A stretch of 64,000 nt of DNA from Perkinsus olseni (Eukaryota > Perkinsozoa > Perkinsida > Perkinsidae). Shown here in pieces: positions 44,413 to 55,389 of this stretch. Within the stretch, counting starts at the first letter, position 1; every line of letters starts with the position of its first letter. A program made the position numbers and the translations under genes. The stretch covers positions 62,001 through 126,000 of the forward strand of contig JABANP010000093.1 in the NCBI GenBank assembly GCA_013115135.1. The letters are read 5' to 3'. Under the pieces are notes generated by a model, which was not told the origin of the DNA, did no database searches, and saw only the letters and a program-made list of their open reading frames with translations.

Positions 44413-44910
44413 TTAGCCGCCATCCGACTGGTATTTATCGCCGCTCCGTCGATAGGCTAAGCTTCGTCGACGAAGAAGCTTAAAGAAATGTCCTACCTCT
44501 TCGCCACCCTCCTCCGCATATTCGTATAGCTGCTCCACAACAACTCCAGGGGAGCTGTCGTGAGGGAACCCTTCCAGCACGAGCTGCGTCTGAGGCACTC
44601 GTTAGCATGAGTTATGCTTACGTGGGCGGCCCACCTAGTGGGATCCAGACTAGGACGATGATCGTCCAACAACCCAAGAATTCTTTGATAATAAAGAGCG
44701 CCGATTACCTGGAAAATTTCGCCTGAACTAGACACCAGTGGATATATAATGAATCTTCTCGAATCCATCTTCGGACTGACACCCCGGGACATGCAGCGTG
44801 GGTTGTAACCAACTCGTCGCTGTCGAGTAACTCGGATGACGGAAGGTGGCAGCCTGGTGGATCTTCCAGGTCCGAGTAGGTGTGTGGCGGAATTGTCAAC
44901 ATGCTCATTT
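44413..44910 (-). CDS. Exons of an unrecognised gene
   Basis: YSDLEDPPGCHLPSSELLDS (near 44840-44880), IGALYYQRILGLLDDHRPSL then DPTRWAAHV (near 44630-44710) and TQLVLEGFPHDSSPGVVVEQ with LYEYAEEGGEE (near 44510-44590) have coding character and are separated by splice-like sites. Start, stop and family are not established. Confidence 0.35.
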
Positions 44911-47130
44911 GTCTGAGGCAGGGTTCAACGAGCTGGCCCCACCGCCAACTCGCCCGGTGCTTACCTGTATCCCTGCAACCTGTAGCATACTACTCCGACG
45001 GCTTCGCACTAAGCGCTGTATCACCACTGCCGCATTATAGCTCTTAGACAGGTCAGTGTCCCACTCGGTAGGCCTAAAGAATCGAGACGTAGAGTACAAT
45101 GGCGCGATCGAAGATCCTACCCGTTGACGTCAGAAGCAACTGTTGCTGTTACATCGGATGTTACATCCGCTTGCAGCTCTCGGCGTGCTCTTCTGAGTAC
45201 TTTTGTCACGAGCTGTGTTATGAAGGCTTCAAGATTGTCCCAGATTTCCTCCCACGCGTCCATAGGAAGTTAATATTCTTAACAAGGCTGCAAAGTAATT
45301 GGTAGTGACTACCGGGTAGTCATACAGCTGCGGTAAGTCTCCGTCTGAAACTCTCAAACTCTGAGAGTAACGCATGCCGGTGTGCAGCTTCAATGGTTCT
45401 ATCAGATACCACTTGGTTATCTGATAATATCCAGGATCCTAGACCAGGAACTTCCTCACAGGAAGACCAACTCTAACACAGCTCCGGTTGCCCCGCTCTA
45501 GACTATTTACCCGTCTATTACAAATTTTCTAAAACTCATAGCCATGATCGTGTGAGGACAAAGCCAGCACTGCATGATGAACTACTAGCCAAGGGATCGA
45601 TCAGGACGTCTGATCAGTCCGTATCGACCCCTCGATTTCTGACTGCTCTCACATCTTCTCAGAATCAGGGGACAACATCAACCTGAAAACGAAAATAAGG
45701 AACCGACCTAGCCGAGCGATACCAACTACCCTGTGACTTGGTGCCGAGACAACCACTCTTGGGCGTACCGAGTCAGATCCTACCCGTGGTACAGGTCTAG
45801 GCCAAATCTGTATGCGGCAATCATCAATGTTAATAAATATTGGGCTGTTCGATCCCAGCGTGAGTGAAGCCTGACACAACGCTGATCGATAGGAAAGCTC
45901 CGGCTGCATACTACGTACCACGTTGCCCGTCTCCATACCATTGGTTATCCTCCCTCTCATCTCACTTTGATTCCGTTTCGGGAAGATACATATCATGGAT
46001 TGTCGCGACCACGGTGAAGGCCTAGACCCCTGTTCTTCGGCTCCATTTGGGACAAGATTATCGACGACGACGTGGGTGGATGCGAACTGTGTGGACGACG
46101 TTCGAACCGCCTCCTGGTCAGGCTCCTCCAGAGTCCCGGGGCGGGATGGTGTCGATGCCAGAAGAGCCAGTTCCGCCGTTGACTAGCATTTGAACGGTAT
46201 CCTGCAGCTACAGAAGTGGAGGGAGCAGTACAGGCGTCTCAGGCCACCGCCGCGGTGACACCGCGTAGTGGCTGCACGGTTCCCGATGAGAGCTTACGAC
46301 GCACACGATTCGAGGAGAAAGGCCTATGAAAGCTTCCCAGTCGACCCTTGAACTACACGAAGCAATAAACATCAGAGTTCGCATCTCCTAGCTGTCGTTG
46401 TGAGTGGGAATCTTCCAACAGAAGTAAAACTTGCTCTCTAAACATGCTTGACAGAATATTCGTGCTCGAGCGCTACCCCAAGGCGGCGCACGCCGTACGG
46501 CCTAGGGGAAGGTTGGCAGCGCTCGAACATTTAGGGCGGCGCTCGCCACGGCAATAGATTAGCATCGCGCACTCACTCGCCCAATCATACGTATCGGCGA
46601 AGAAATCGACTCTTTCGGGCCCCGTCTACGCTGAACACCATCCACGCTTGATTTTCGGGCTGCCTAATCGATGATATTTTCCCCAATTCGCACGAGCTGC
46701 GCATCTTGCAGACTTCGTTTGCGAACCCTTCGATATTTCAATCAGTTTGGAAAACGATTTCCTGCAGCTGAGTAGACCTAAGAGTCCTTAAGTTAAGATG
46801 GCTTCGCATACATGCTTTCGGCCCCCATGCTACGGCATCACAGAACGCATGAAATCCCACTGGGATCGTCACCATAACCAACATATCGTCTCGTCGCACT
46901 ATTTGGAACTCCCATCTGAACAAGATTCAGTTTGACACCCAGATCGGACCTGAGCGACATTACTCTTCTTGAGTTGATGGTCGGGCCGATCCCACTGACG
47001 CGAGAGCGGCTAATTCTGAATTCGTAATTCACGATACAACCGCAACGCGACACGAATCGCGATTCCAAATGTACCACTTCAACAGCGACGTGTCAGAGAG
47101 AGGCTAGCCAAGAGTTCTTGGCTGTCGAGC
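44911..47130. other. Gene-poor interval
   Basis: No supported gene. Near 46465-46530 a stretch with an 11-12 bp imperfect inverted pair (GCTCGAGCGCT and AGCGCTCGAAC) encloses a GC-rich loop and could fold; no RNA family is recognised. Confidence 0.35.
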
Positions 47131-47564
47131 ATGCAACTTCCAGTGTCGGTGAGCTCATTGCTATGCATCGGCCTGAAGGGCTGGTGTAGCCATCCAGAGG
47201 CTTCCACCTCCTTTATCAGCCAGGTTGACTGGGCAGATCTGAAGTCTTCAACACTCTTCTCTCGGCCCACAGAGCGCACCTACCCATATCATGAGCTAGA
47301 GCTTGCCTCGCAATGTACCTTGCCTTACCTGTCCTCCTCCCAGCCTCTGCCACGGCCACTGCTGCGCCTCCCTTGCGTCCCCGGTCCGTTCTATTTCGAG
47401 GTTGAAGCGAGTCCTGATTCCGCCGTCACCACCGCCCCTACCGACAGCGTGTCCTCGAATCAGCCAGAATCTCAGACAGAGAGCCTGAACGATCGCAATC
47501 GGATACAAAGGAAGCTTTCCTGGGCGAAGACCTGCAGCAGACGTAGCAGAGACATGTCATCCTC

Positions 47565-47880
47565 TTGTTGATCTCGAGGCATCTCTTTCAGCTCTGCTCG
47601 CCATGCAGCGAGGAACTCTCGTCTCATTACGGAGTCGTCCCCGATTGCCGGGAACACCACCACTACTGGGTCAATCAGGGAGCCTGTATATCCCGTACCT
47701 GCCCAAGAGGACCATCAATCGAGCAACGATTCGACGCAAAGCGAGAACGAGTCGATGCAGGGTCCCCTTAGGAACCCCAAGTTGGTATGATTATCGGCCC
47801 TATCATCCGATGAGAGGGACATGTAGTCCCTTGGTATGAGTCGGCCAATGGTCGACGACCATCAACTCAGAAGTATCACC
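47565..47880. repeat. Repeat unit, copy 2 (with 43301-43640)
   Basis: Counterpart of 43301-43640, lacking the right arm of the palindrome; the following TCCCGTACCTGCCCAAGAG matches CCTGTACCTGCCCAAGAG after 43466. Confidence 0.75.
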
Positions 47881-48206
47881 TCCACGAGCCTACTCTCAGC
47901 GAAAAGTGCAGCTCCATCAACGCGCTGCTCTTGACGGTTATGAGTGATGAGGAAGCAATAAAGCCGATATAGCTGAGCAAGCTCGGCAAAGTAGATAGGG
48001 CAGATGTAGCCGCGGTCCGGGAGTAGGGTCAGAGCCTGCAGTTGTTCCGTAGATGGCTTGCTAACAAACTTCACCGCCATCTTAGGATCGGCAACCGGCC
48101 CCGTGAACCTACTGATGAAGGTTCGAATAGCTCCTCGGTAGACTGACCTTACAGCCTCTTGAGTCCCGTAACAGCCCTGTTGGTGCCTTGGACATTCTCC
48201 TTCCAT
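47862..48206 (-). CDS. Exon of an unrecognised gene
   Basis: An open stretch with protein-like composition: GAIRTFISRFTGPVADPKMA, VKFVSKPSTEQLQALTLLPD and ICPIYFAELAQLYRLYCFLI. Upstream exons (48210-48450) and the stop side are unclear. It overlaps the end of repeat copy 2. No family is recognised. Confidence 0.35.
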   Translation of the reverse strand: MEGECPRHQQGCYGTQEAVRSVYRGAIRTFISRFTGPVADPKMAVKFVSKPSTEQLQALTLLPDRGYICPIYFAELAQLYRLYCFLITHNRQEQRVDGAALFAESRLVEVILLS

Positions 48207-48749
48207 TCTATGCTACCACCGTGCAGCACGATCTCCCTGCTGTACCCCGGTTGCTGCATGGAGTATCTCAAAGAGAGTCAACCAACCCTCGCCCCATACT
48301 GCAACCGGTGTCTAGCGCGGCCTGTCAAACCCACCACAAGCTTCTAGTCTGCTACAGAGTTACACGATGTGCTTCATCGTAACGATAAGAGAAGGAGTAC
48401 CTCGTTAGCGGGTATCGTAGTCCAAGCTACCGAGACATCGACCGTCGGTGTTTCAGAGACCTTCCCATCTGTTTGTCGAAGGCAGACCAGCGCATCGACC
48501 AGGAGGCACAGGCCATCTCGCTCTATCGAAGAGGGCAGGTGGAGCAGGAGCGGGAACTGCGGAAGGGATGGCTTCTGAGCAAAACAGTATCGACCTACCG
48601 AGGCTGGGTCCTCTGGTATCCAAGAGGACGGCTGTTTTGCATCAACAACATAATCAACCTCCCAAGATGATATGCCTGGTACAAATCTCCCCAGGTGGTT
48701 CGAGTACCTTAGTCGTAGCGGTAGACAGATCTCAGTTCCAATGCCGGTC

Positions 48750-51700
48750 TCACCATGTGAATCGGAGTCTACGATTCTCGCACGATACAGTGGGTTCGAC
48801 TCCTTGCACGGCAGAGACGGTGAGGGAAATGAAGGACTGTTTCAACCTCTGGAACTCAGTGCCGTGCATCACCGCTTTGGCCATCTCTCTTCGAAGGCGA
48901 AGAGGTGACCACCGCGACGCACCAACCCTCTCATTAAGTACGTTGCCACAGAGAGCGAACCATCCTCCCGGCTGGTCTCGAACTTCATCCGGAGGAAGCT
49001 CGCTTCTGTCGAGATTCAGCTCGCTAGCCCGCGGTATCCTCGACTTCTTCCGATCCAGCAAAAGCGCTGCAGCCAGCATCGGGTCGGTGGAGAGCAAGCC
49101 GCTGACAGCATCCATCTTGGAACTGGACAGCGGTGCAAGGAGGGTCCTAGAAGGGAGGCAGTCCGCTGGGATGATGGGAGCAAGCCGACAGGAGGACGGC
49201 AGCTTCGAGAAGGCCGCCGCAGCTTCGAGGATCCGAAGCGGACGAGTGTGCCTCAATTTATACTTCGCGAGAGCCAGGTTCAAGTCCCCGTCACTTCTCT
49301 CAGGAGCCTGAGCGCGATCACAAAGCCACCCCTTGAAGCCAATCATAAACTCCTCTATGTCCACTTCTCCGTCACCATTCTTATCTAGGTCGTTGAACAG
49401 GAGGCCGACCTCTGACTCAGTCAGCTTGATAACAGCCTCCTTCATGAACTTACCGACGAAACGTCGGAATTCGGCCAAGTCGAGGCTGCTGGTAGCATCA
49501 TCATCAAATTCACGAAAAAAGTCTTCGAGAATTCCTATAATAGGCTTAGCTTGCCCTACGGCAAGCCAGTCGAGTTCCATAAGCAGCACCGGCCCCATCA
49601 GTCGGACGAACTGGTCCTTGGTGAGCTCTGTCCGCCCGCCGTTGTCGCCAAGGTTTACCCCTACTTGCCTCAGCCAAAGTGGCAGCTGCGCCGGATCCAA
49701 ATTGGTGGGAGAGCCAAGAGCAACCAGACAGCTACGCAGCTCCTTCGCATCGACTGTCCCAGAGTGGTCCTTGTCGTACATGTCGAAAAGGTTCTCCAAT
49801 GATACACGCAGGGAACCCCTCTAGCAAGGCACGGCGGGAGTAGAGCGCAGAGGCTACCTTTCGCAAAGAGCGACCACCTAAGGCTTCCAGGAAGCACTTG
49901 GCCTCAGCTGAGCTCGTCCCCGCGAGAACAGACAGTTGAGCAGGTTTGATGCCTTTCCTAGACCCCAGAACCGAGCAGGGTCCGCCGAGATTGCCCGACC
50001 GATTGGTGCAGAGACTTGGTGCTCGAGGAAGTACTCCATCTCAAGGTGATGCCGCCACATCCGAAGGCTGACCCGGCCAGGACCGTGGGCTGAGTCTTCC
50101 AACGCATGACATAGTAGATGCATCTAGAAGGACGGAGGCACTGGAACGCGTAGGCAGCAAGGCACTCACTTCGTCTTGACTGAGCCCCGCCAGCTGCATC
50201 ACTCCCAAAGACCGCATAACCCAAGTGAACTGGTCCACCGTGACCCATTGGATCGTCCCTGGGAGGGAAGCGCCCTCCGGCCTGAGAGGACCCCGGAAAT
50301 GGTAGTGAGCGATCCGATACGCACCGCGGCCAGGGATCGTCCGGAGGAGCAAGCCCCAAGAGAACCTACGCTCGCCTTCTCTCCAGCTCGCCCACGGCCC
50401 AATCGATCGACCTAATCACACGTCTATGCGCCAGTAGCAGCTTCCTCAAACATTCGAGGCTTCTGTCAGCGCGAGGCGACGCTTGGCCGTATGCAGTCGA
50501 AGGTTCCGGTGCACCACCGGGTTGTTGGAGTACAAGCGTCTGCTGTCCAGAGGGGAGCTCTGATGGAGCCGTCGCAACGATGAAAGTGACAGTGTCGGAG
50601 AGGGACACTGCCACTGCCCGTCGGGTCGAGCAGCCTCTGGAACCTCGTCAATTCGTTGGCCGAGTAGTCGAAGCCAGCAGCTGTGATGAGTGCTGGCAGG
50701 GCATCAATGCTGACCCTCCCTGTCGAGGCCGAGTCCAAGACGGCAAGGAGCGAGTTGTTGTCCTCCTCGACCAAACACTTGTGGAGGTCGAAGAGCTGCT
50801 GGCGGGCAGTGCGAACTTGGGCTCTGTTCAAGACCCCAACGAGGCAGAACATCTCATAGACATCCTGCATGCTCTGTCGCCGACCGAGCAGCCGTTCCAC
50901 GGTGCCTTCGACAAGGCGGCGGGCATCGGAAGATGCACAGCCATCCCAGTCCAGTATCCGATCCACCTCAGGCCACTTCTGTTGCATCGCGGCCGATATC
51001 AGACCGGTGGGTGAGGAGCCTTGGTTCTCCACAAACTGCAGTATCACCCCGAGATCCACCGAGGGGAGCTTATACATGAACGCCGAGCTGCGCAGGAGAG
51101 AAGACAGGAGCCAGTCACAGAGGACCTCTGTCAAGTAGTCGAGGAATGCTTCACCTTGCACCGGTATCGACGATTCCTCCACCTGAGTGCCCGGAGACTC
51201 GTCGGTAGGCGGAGGACGAGCTCTCTCCAGCAGTGCGCGCAGCATGCGAGTTGATGCCACCTCCCTCCCCCTACACGCCGCTCTGAGGTCAGCAGCAACC
51301 TCGGCCATGCGATCGATCCGCCACAGCTTGCCGTATAGGATAGAAGGGTCCGGACTCGTGTCGAGGAGCGTCAAAGCCGCCAGCAGCACCTGTCCTGGGA
51401 GCTCTCCCGAAGCCCACCGTGCGAGGGTTCCAACAGGCGGGGGATCCGAGCCAGCCGCCTCCACGACACAAAGTCGCCAGACTGCCTCGGCATCCTCAGT
51501 CGAAGTGAGTCCAAGGGCATACGCAACCTCCTCGACACGGAACTGTGAGGAAGCCAGTGCCTGCTGGATACCGGTGTCCCGGGTCGCTGCCATCAGGGTC
51601 GGATCCATGGCCCTCACGCACTGCGCCACGCCGTAGACAGGGTCCAACCAACGGAGCTCCGACTGGGGCAAATCGATAGCCTTCAGGAAATCCCCCCGAG

Positions 51701-52307
51701 CAACATTCGCGGCGTAGATGCCGACAACCCCTTTGAGCCACTCCGCTGCGCTCGCGTGCAGACTCTCCCCCAATCTGTTTATCTCTTCGACAGCGATATA
51801 ATTCACCTCACCACTGCCTGTGATGCTCTGCCACGCCCGGGCCCCACTACCGAACTCCGTCAACACCGACAACCGGAACTCCTCCGAGCTGCTGCTGGGC
51901 TTCACAGATTCCCAGAGGAACTTCACCTCGGATGCTGTTAGCACTCCCACCCCCTCAAGGGACCGACTGAAGAGAGCCTCGGCGACGTTGAGGTCACTCC
52001 TGGCCCGCGGCTCCGCGGCGGCCTTCTTCGCGGCTTCCAGGATCACTGTAGACGGGTCGCCAGAGCCGACTGACTTCGTTATCCTCCGACGGAGACTGGC
52101 GAAGGCGAGGGACGGGCACCATGGTGGGAATTGTTCGAGGGAGTGAACCATGACCTGTGTCACAAGCGTCGCCGCTGCGAAACCTTCCCGCCATCTCCAA
52201 ACCCTAGGTGACGAGCTAGGAAACAATTCCAGCAGATTCGTCCATCGAAGGTTGGCCATCGGAGGCATCGAGGGGTACCCTCCAAGATTTAGCAGAATAC
52301 CACACAA
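48750..52307 (-). CDS. Large EF-hand calcium-binding protein
   Basis: A 600-residue helical N-terminal region (50466-52307) has no recognised domain. It is followed through a 49-nt intron (near 50545-50595) and further short introns, one of about 56 nt near 49890-49950, by a C-terminal EF-hand region. EF loops: DKDHSGTVDAKE (canonical, near 49740), DDDATSSLDLAE (degenerate, near 49460-49500) and DKNGDGEVDIEE (canonical, near 49350-49390). A final 180-residue tail, with DRKKSRIPRASELNLDRSEL, ends at TGA near 48750; a further intron near 48940 is possible. Apparent frame changes at 50560 and 49940 are both explained by introns, so no frameshift is needed in this long gene. The role is unknown; a calcium-regulated cytoskeletal or signalling adaptor is one possibility. 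The true start may be slightly upstream of 52307. Confidence 0.65.
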
Positions 52308-52607
52308 GTCGGCTCGGAAGCAGGAAACGCATTCACCTCAGTGCAGGGGACTGTGAAGGGACTAGCTCGTTCTGCCCTTTGTACTCAACGACCAGCTCCT
52401 TGCGCTTCAGCTTGATCGGTATCATGGATATACCAGCCAAGGAAAACATCACCCGACCAGCTTCCATGGACGGCGACTGACAAGAGTTAGTCCGACGACC
52501 GAAGCCTCAGCTTGTGAAGTCGTGAATTTTCGACGACCCAAAGTCCGACGTTATCCTTTTTGAACAAGGGATGACGGTTCAGCGACGGGAAGACCCGTCT
52601 CTGTTGA

Positions 52608-53321
52608 CTACAGGAACCCCCATGCGTGGCCCTCTGAGATTCCGAGAACACAGCCCCTCCCGCCCTCCCCCACTACATCCTCAAGAGCACCATCCTCTTG
52701 CTCGTCGGCCACGTATGCTATCCGTCTGATACCACTCTGGACCTGCAAACAGAACTCACCGGGGTAGCTAGAGGGCGGCACGTACAATGAATTTGGCGCA
52801 CTCGCAACACGGGAAGGCCGTGGCGTAGATCCGACAGTCACGGACTGAGTGCTGATTCTTGTTCATGATCGCGTTGATCGTTGCATGACAAATGTACATG
52901 TGCCTGCAGGGGAATCGAACCCGGACTGCCACTATCTAAGCCGAAATAGAAGGGCTGCATGAAGGATCCCCTAGGAGAAAAACGCAGGTGGCCTCCACTG
53001 ACTTTTCCTGAGCTTTATCCTCGTGATGAGAAGCCCATGGCAGGTCCTCATCCGATATCCCTCGGGGCATGCCGTTGTATCTGAAACCGTTGCTATTCCG
53101 TCCGGGAGCGTCAGGCGCCGTCTGTAGGTGTCGTCACGTATTTCGTTGCAAGGCATGAGGGTTCTCGAGCCCAGCGGAACGAAGGGTATGAACGGTGGGA
53201 TAGCGCCGTCCGCCCCCCCCCACCCCAGGGCAACTATCCGATTCTGATCATTCACAATGACCACTCCTCCTCTACTCTCCCGGTCCTTACTCCGCATAGC
53301 TGTCAGAAAGGCCACAGACAT
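52608..53321 (-). CDS. dCMP deaminase-like protein with altered catalytic motif
   Basis: dCMP deaminases make dUMP for dTMP synthesis. Family signatures: FLTAMRSKDRE...GVVIVN, RIVALGWGG (near 53225-53320), the zinc motif CHATINAIMNKNQHS (near 52860-52895) and CRIYATAFPCCECAKFI (near 52795-52845), followed after an intron by VQSGIRRIAYVADEQEDGA (near 52680-52740). The PCxxC zinc ligands and the His are present, but the usual HAE reads HAT: the proton-shuttling Glu is Thr. Either activity is lost, the protein is a regulatory relative, or the base calls are wrong. The segment between GWGG and CHAT is poorly resolved and holds at least one intron. Stop near 52608. Confidence 0.7.
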
Positions 53322-53760
53322 GAAGTAACTAAAAATTGAAACGCCCGTGGATTACCGTGGACTACCAGGACTAGTTGATCTGCTCGCGCCACAACCCAAT
53401 CCCGACCATATTACTCATCCCATTTTAAGGTAGTCGGAGCGAGGGGCGCTGCCTTGAGGGTCACTGGACATTGAAGCCGGCCCAGCCAACAGAATTGTAA
53501 AAAACTGCTCCGAGGCAACGTACGTTCGCTACCCCCATCACATCCTCTCCAGAGTGACAACAAGACACGTTAACACAGAAGCATAGACTGGTGAATATCG
53601 GGAAGGGCGGTAGTGGTAATATAACAGTAGGATCCACAATCAGCTGTCGGAGGTGTTTCAATGATCACAAGATGCTGCCTTCAGCAGGCGGCTCAGTCGG
53701 AGGTGCTCTTCAGGTTATACCTACAACGTTGCTGTGAATGAACGGGCGTCCACCGCAGAT

Positions 53761-54620
53761 CTATGCACTACCAAGTCCTGTGGACATTCTTTTCTTCTTC
53801 AGTGTTACGGATACCCGCTTCCCCCTAGAGACCCTGTGCTTGCATTCCTCCGGTACTATCTCGGCATTGAGGGTCGGCACCGAGAGGATCACACGCCAGC
53901 CATCGGGGGTGTCCGCCCATCTGACGACAGAATTGTCTACCCGCTGGGCCGGAGTGGACGGAGCGATTATATTACAAGTCGAATCCAGTGGCTGTGAATC
54001 TGCTATGTGCTTCTACTGAGTCATCCTCAAGTGCTGCGAGCAACTGGGGATCCTCTGACAGGACACCATTCTGTTCGGATCAGTAACAGCAGCGTATCGT
54101 GAACACTTACCAGTGTACACCTTAACCTTCTCTTCATCGTCGAACCAGCTGTACTGCTTCACCGGACGCTACACAGGACAACTCCGGAATGAATACCGCC
54201 TCCACTAGCAATTACCTTCTTCATAACATTCCTAGGCTCAGGAGAGGGAGACCGTGCGATTAACTCGGGTTGGCCGCCGGTGATCAGACCCGGCCCGGTA
54301 ACCTGTGATGCAACGCCATCAGCACCTCCACCTGGGGCTCCAGAGCACCTACCACTTTAGCATCAGGAGGGACATAGAAGTCTCTAGAGTGTGCGTAGTA
54401 GTACCTGAAGGATGCAGGAGCTACAGACAAAACTAGCAGAAGGAGACCTTTCAACTTACGACTTATCACCCTTGTCAGTCAAGGACTTCCTCAGCTTGCT
54501 ATCTGACCGTTTCATCTCGTCACTTTCCTCCCCACTAGTACTGCTGCTCCCCACTGGAACAGCCTTGAAAGGCGACTCGGCCTTTTGACTCTCACTCGTC
54601 GAAGTAGCTGATGACGACAT
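53761..54620 (-). CDS. CS-domain (p23/CacyBP-like) protein
   Basis: The Ser-rich N-terminus starts at ATG 54620 (MSSSATSTSESQKAESPFK, EESDEMKRSDSKLRKSL). Later exons give YYYAHSRDFYVPPDAKVVGA and KQYSWFDDEEKVKVYT (near 54115-54170), then SVEAHSRFTATGFDL (near 53990-54030) and DTPDGWRVILSVPTLNAEIV, PEECKHRVSRGKRVSVTLKK (near 53800-53920), ending at TAG 53761-53763. The order of W-hydrophobic, FDL, I.PE.C and VTLKK elements follows a CS domain, used by Hsp90 co-chaperones and SGT1/NudC-type adaptors. No other domain is seen. Exon limits are approximate. Confidence 0.5.
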
Positions 54621-54639
54621 TACTCTACTACTGTTGTCT

Positions 54640-55389
54640 TGATAATAGCCCAGAAGCGCAGACCAGAACCCACTTGCACGAGAGAACAGAGACGAAACGA
54701 GAGTGGACACAGTCGAGCCCACGATGAACAGAGAAGGGCAATAACACAAACTACCATCGAAGCCGCGTATCCAGCAGTTGCTCCGCGGCAGGCCCCGCTC
54801 AATCACACACACAAGAGAGACGGTTACAGAAACTCTTATTGTTATAGAGGTTTTTACTCTTTTTCAAATACACGTCCTTCCTGTACTCCTACCACCCGAG
54901 CAATCGATAAATCATAGCCCAATAGAGCAATTACTGCCCAAAAAAAGCAACGGGATGATGATGATGTTGTTACGGCTATTACTACTACTAATGAGAATAT
55001 CTAGCACCAAGTAGAGATACAACTACTTCTACTACAACTAAAACTACCACTGCGCAAAAATAAGCAGAGACACTGAGCTTTACTCGTGCCGTATCACATA
55101 AGCCAATAGCAAGCACATCGTAGTCGAGGCTGTGGGAGGGACTCTCGATGGTGGAGTAATGGGACGCAGCCTCGTCACCAAACACTGTTACTTCAATGAC
55201 ACTGATAGGACAGCTAACGGGGATGTGCTGCCGCCGCAACTTCAATACTGCGGCTTACAAGAGGAAGTGATTACCAATACATAGCATATGATAGAAGGGT
55301 GTGAGAAACAGATCATTGTTGTGAAAATTCAAGAACAGGAGCCGAAATAAGCAAAGAGAAGAGTATTCCTCCAGTACAAGACGAGGGGG
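54640..55389. other. Intergenic interval between CS-domain gene and RRM protein C
   Basis: A+T richer than the neighbours, with trinucleotide runs (TACTAC, GATGATGATG near 54950-55000). No gene or RNA seen; it probably holds the RRM-C 3' untranslated region and the promoter of the CS-domain gene. Confidence 0.4.

Noticed and set aside
46460..46560. Structured RNA candidate with GCTCGAGCGCT inverted pair
   Set aside because: Pairing is short and imperfect, and no family feature is recognisable.
49885..49945. +2 frameshift in the EF-hand gene
   Set aside because: A 56-nt GT-AG intron joins ARFW to AEAKCFLEAL in phase.
50545..50600. Frameshift in the EF-hand gene at a CCT codon
   Set aside because: A 49-nt intron (GTGTCC...CATCAG) in correct phase explains the change of frame.
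52895..52960. tRNA-like T-arm (GGGTTCGATTCCCC on the minus strand)
   Set aside because: T stem pairs only three of five positions, no matching acceptor or anticodon arm, and the stretch lies in an exon/intron of the dCMP deaminase-like gene.
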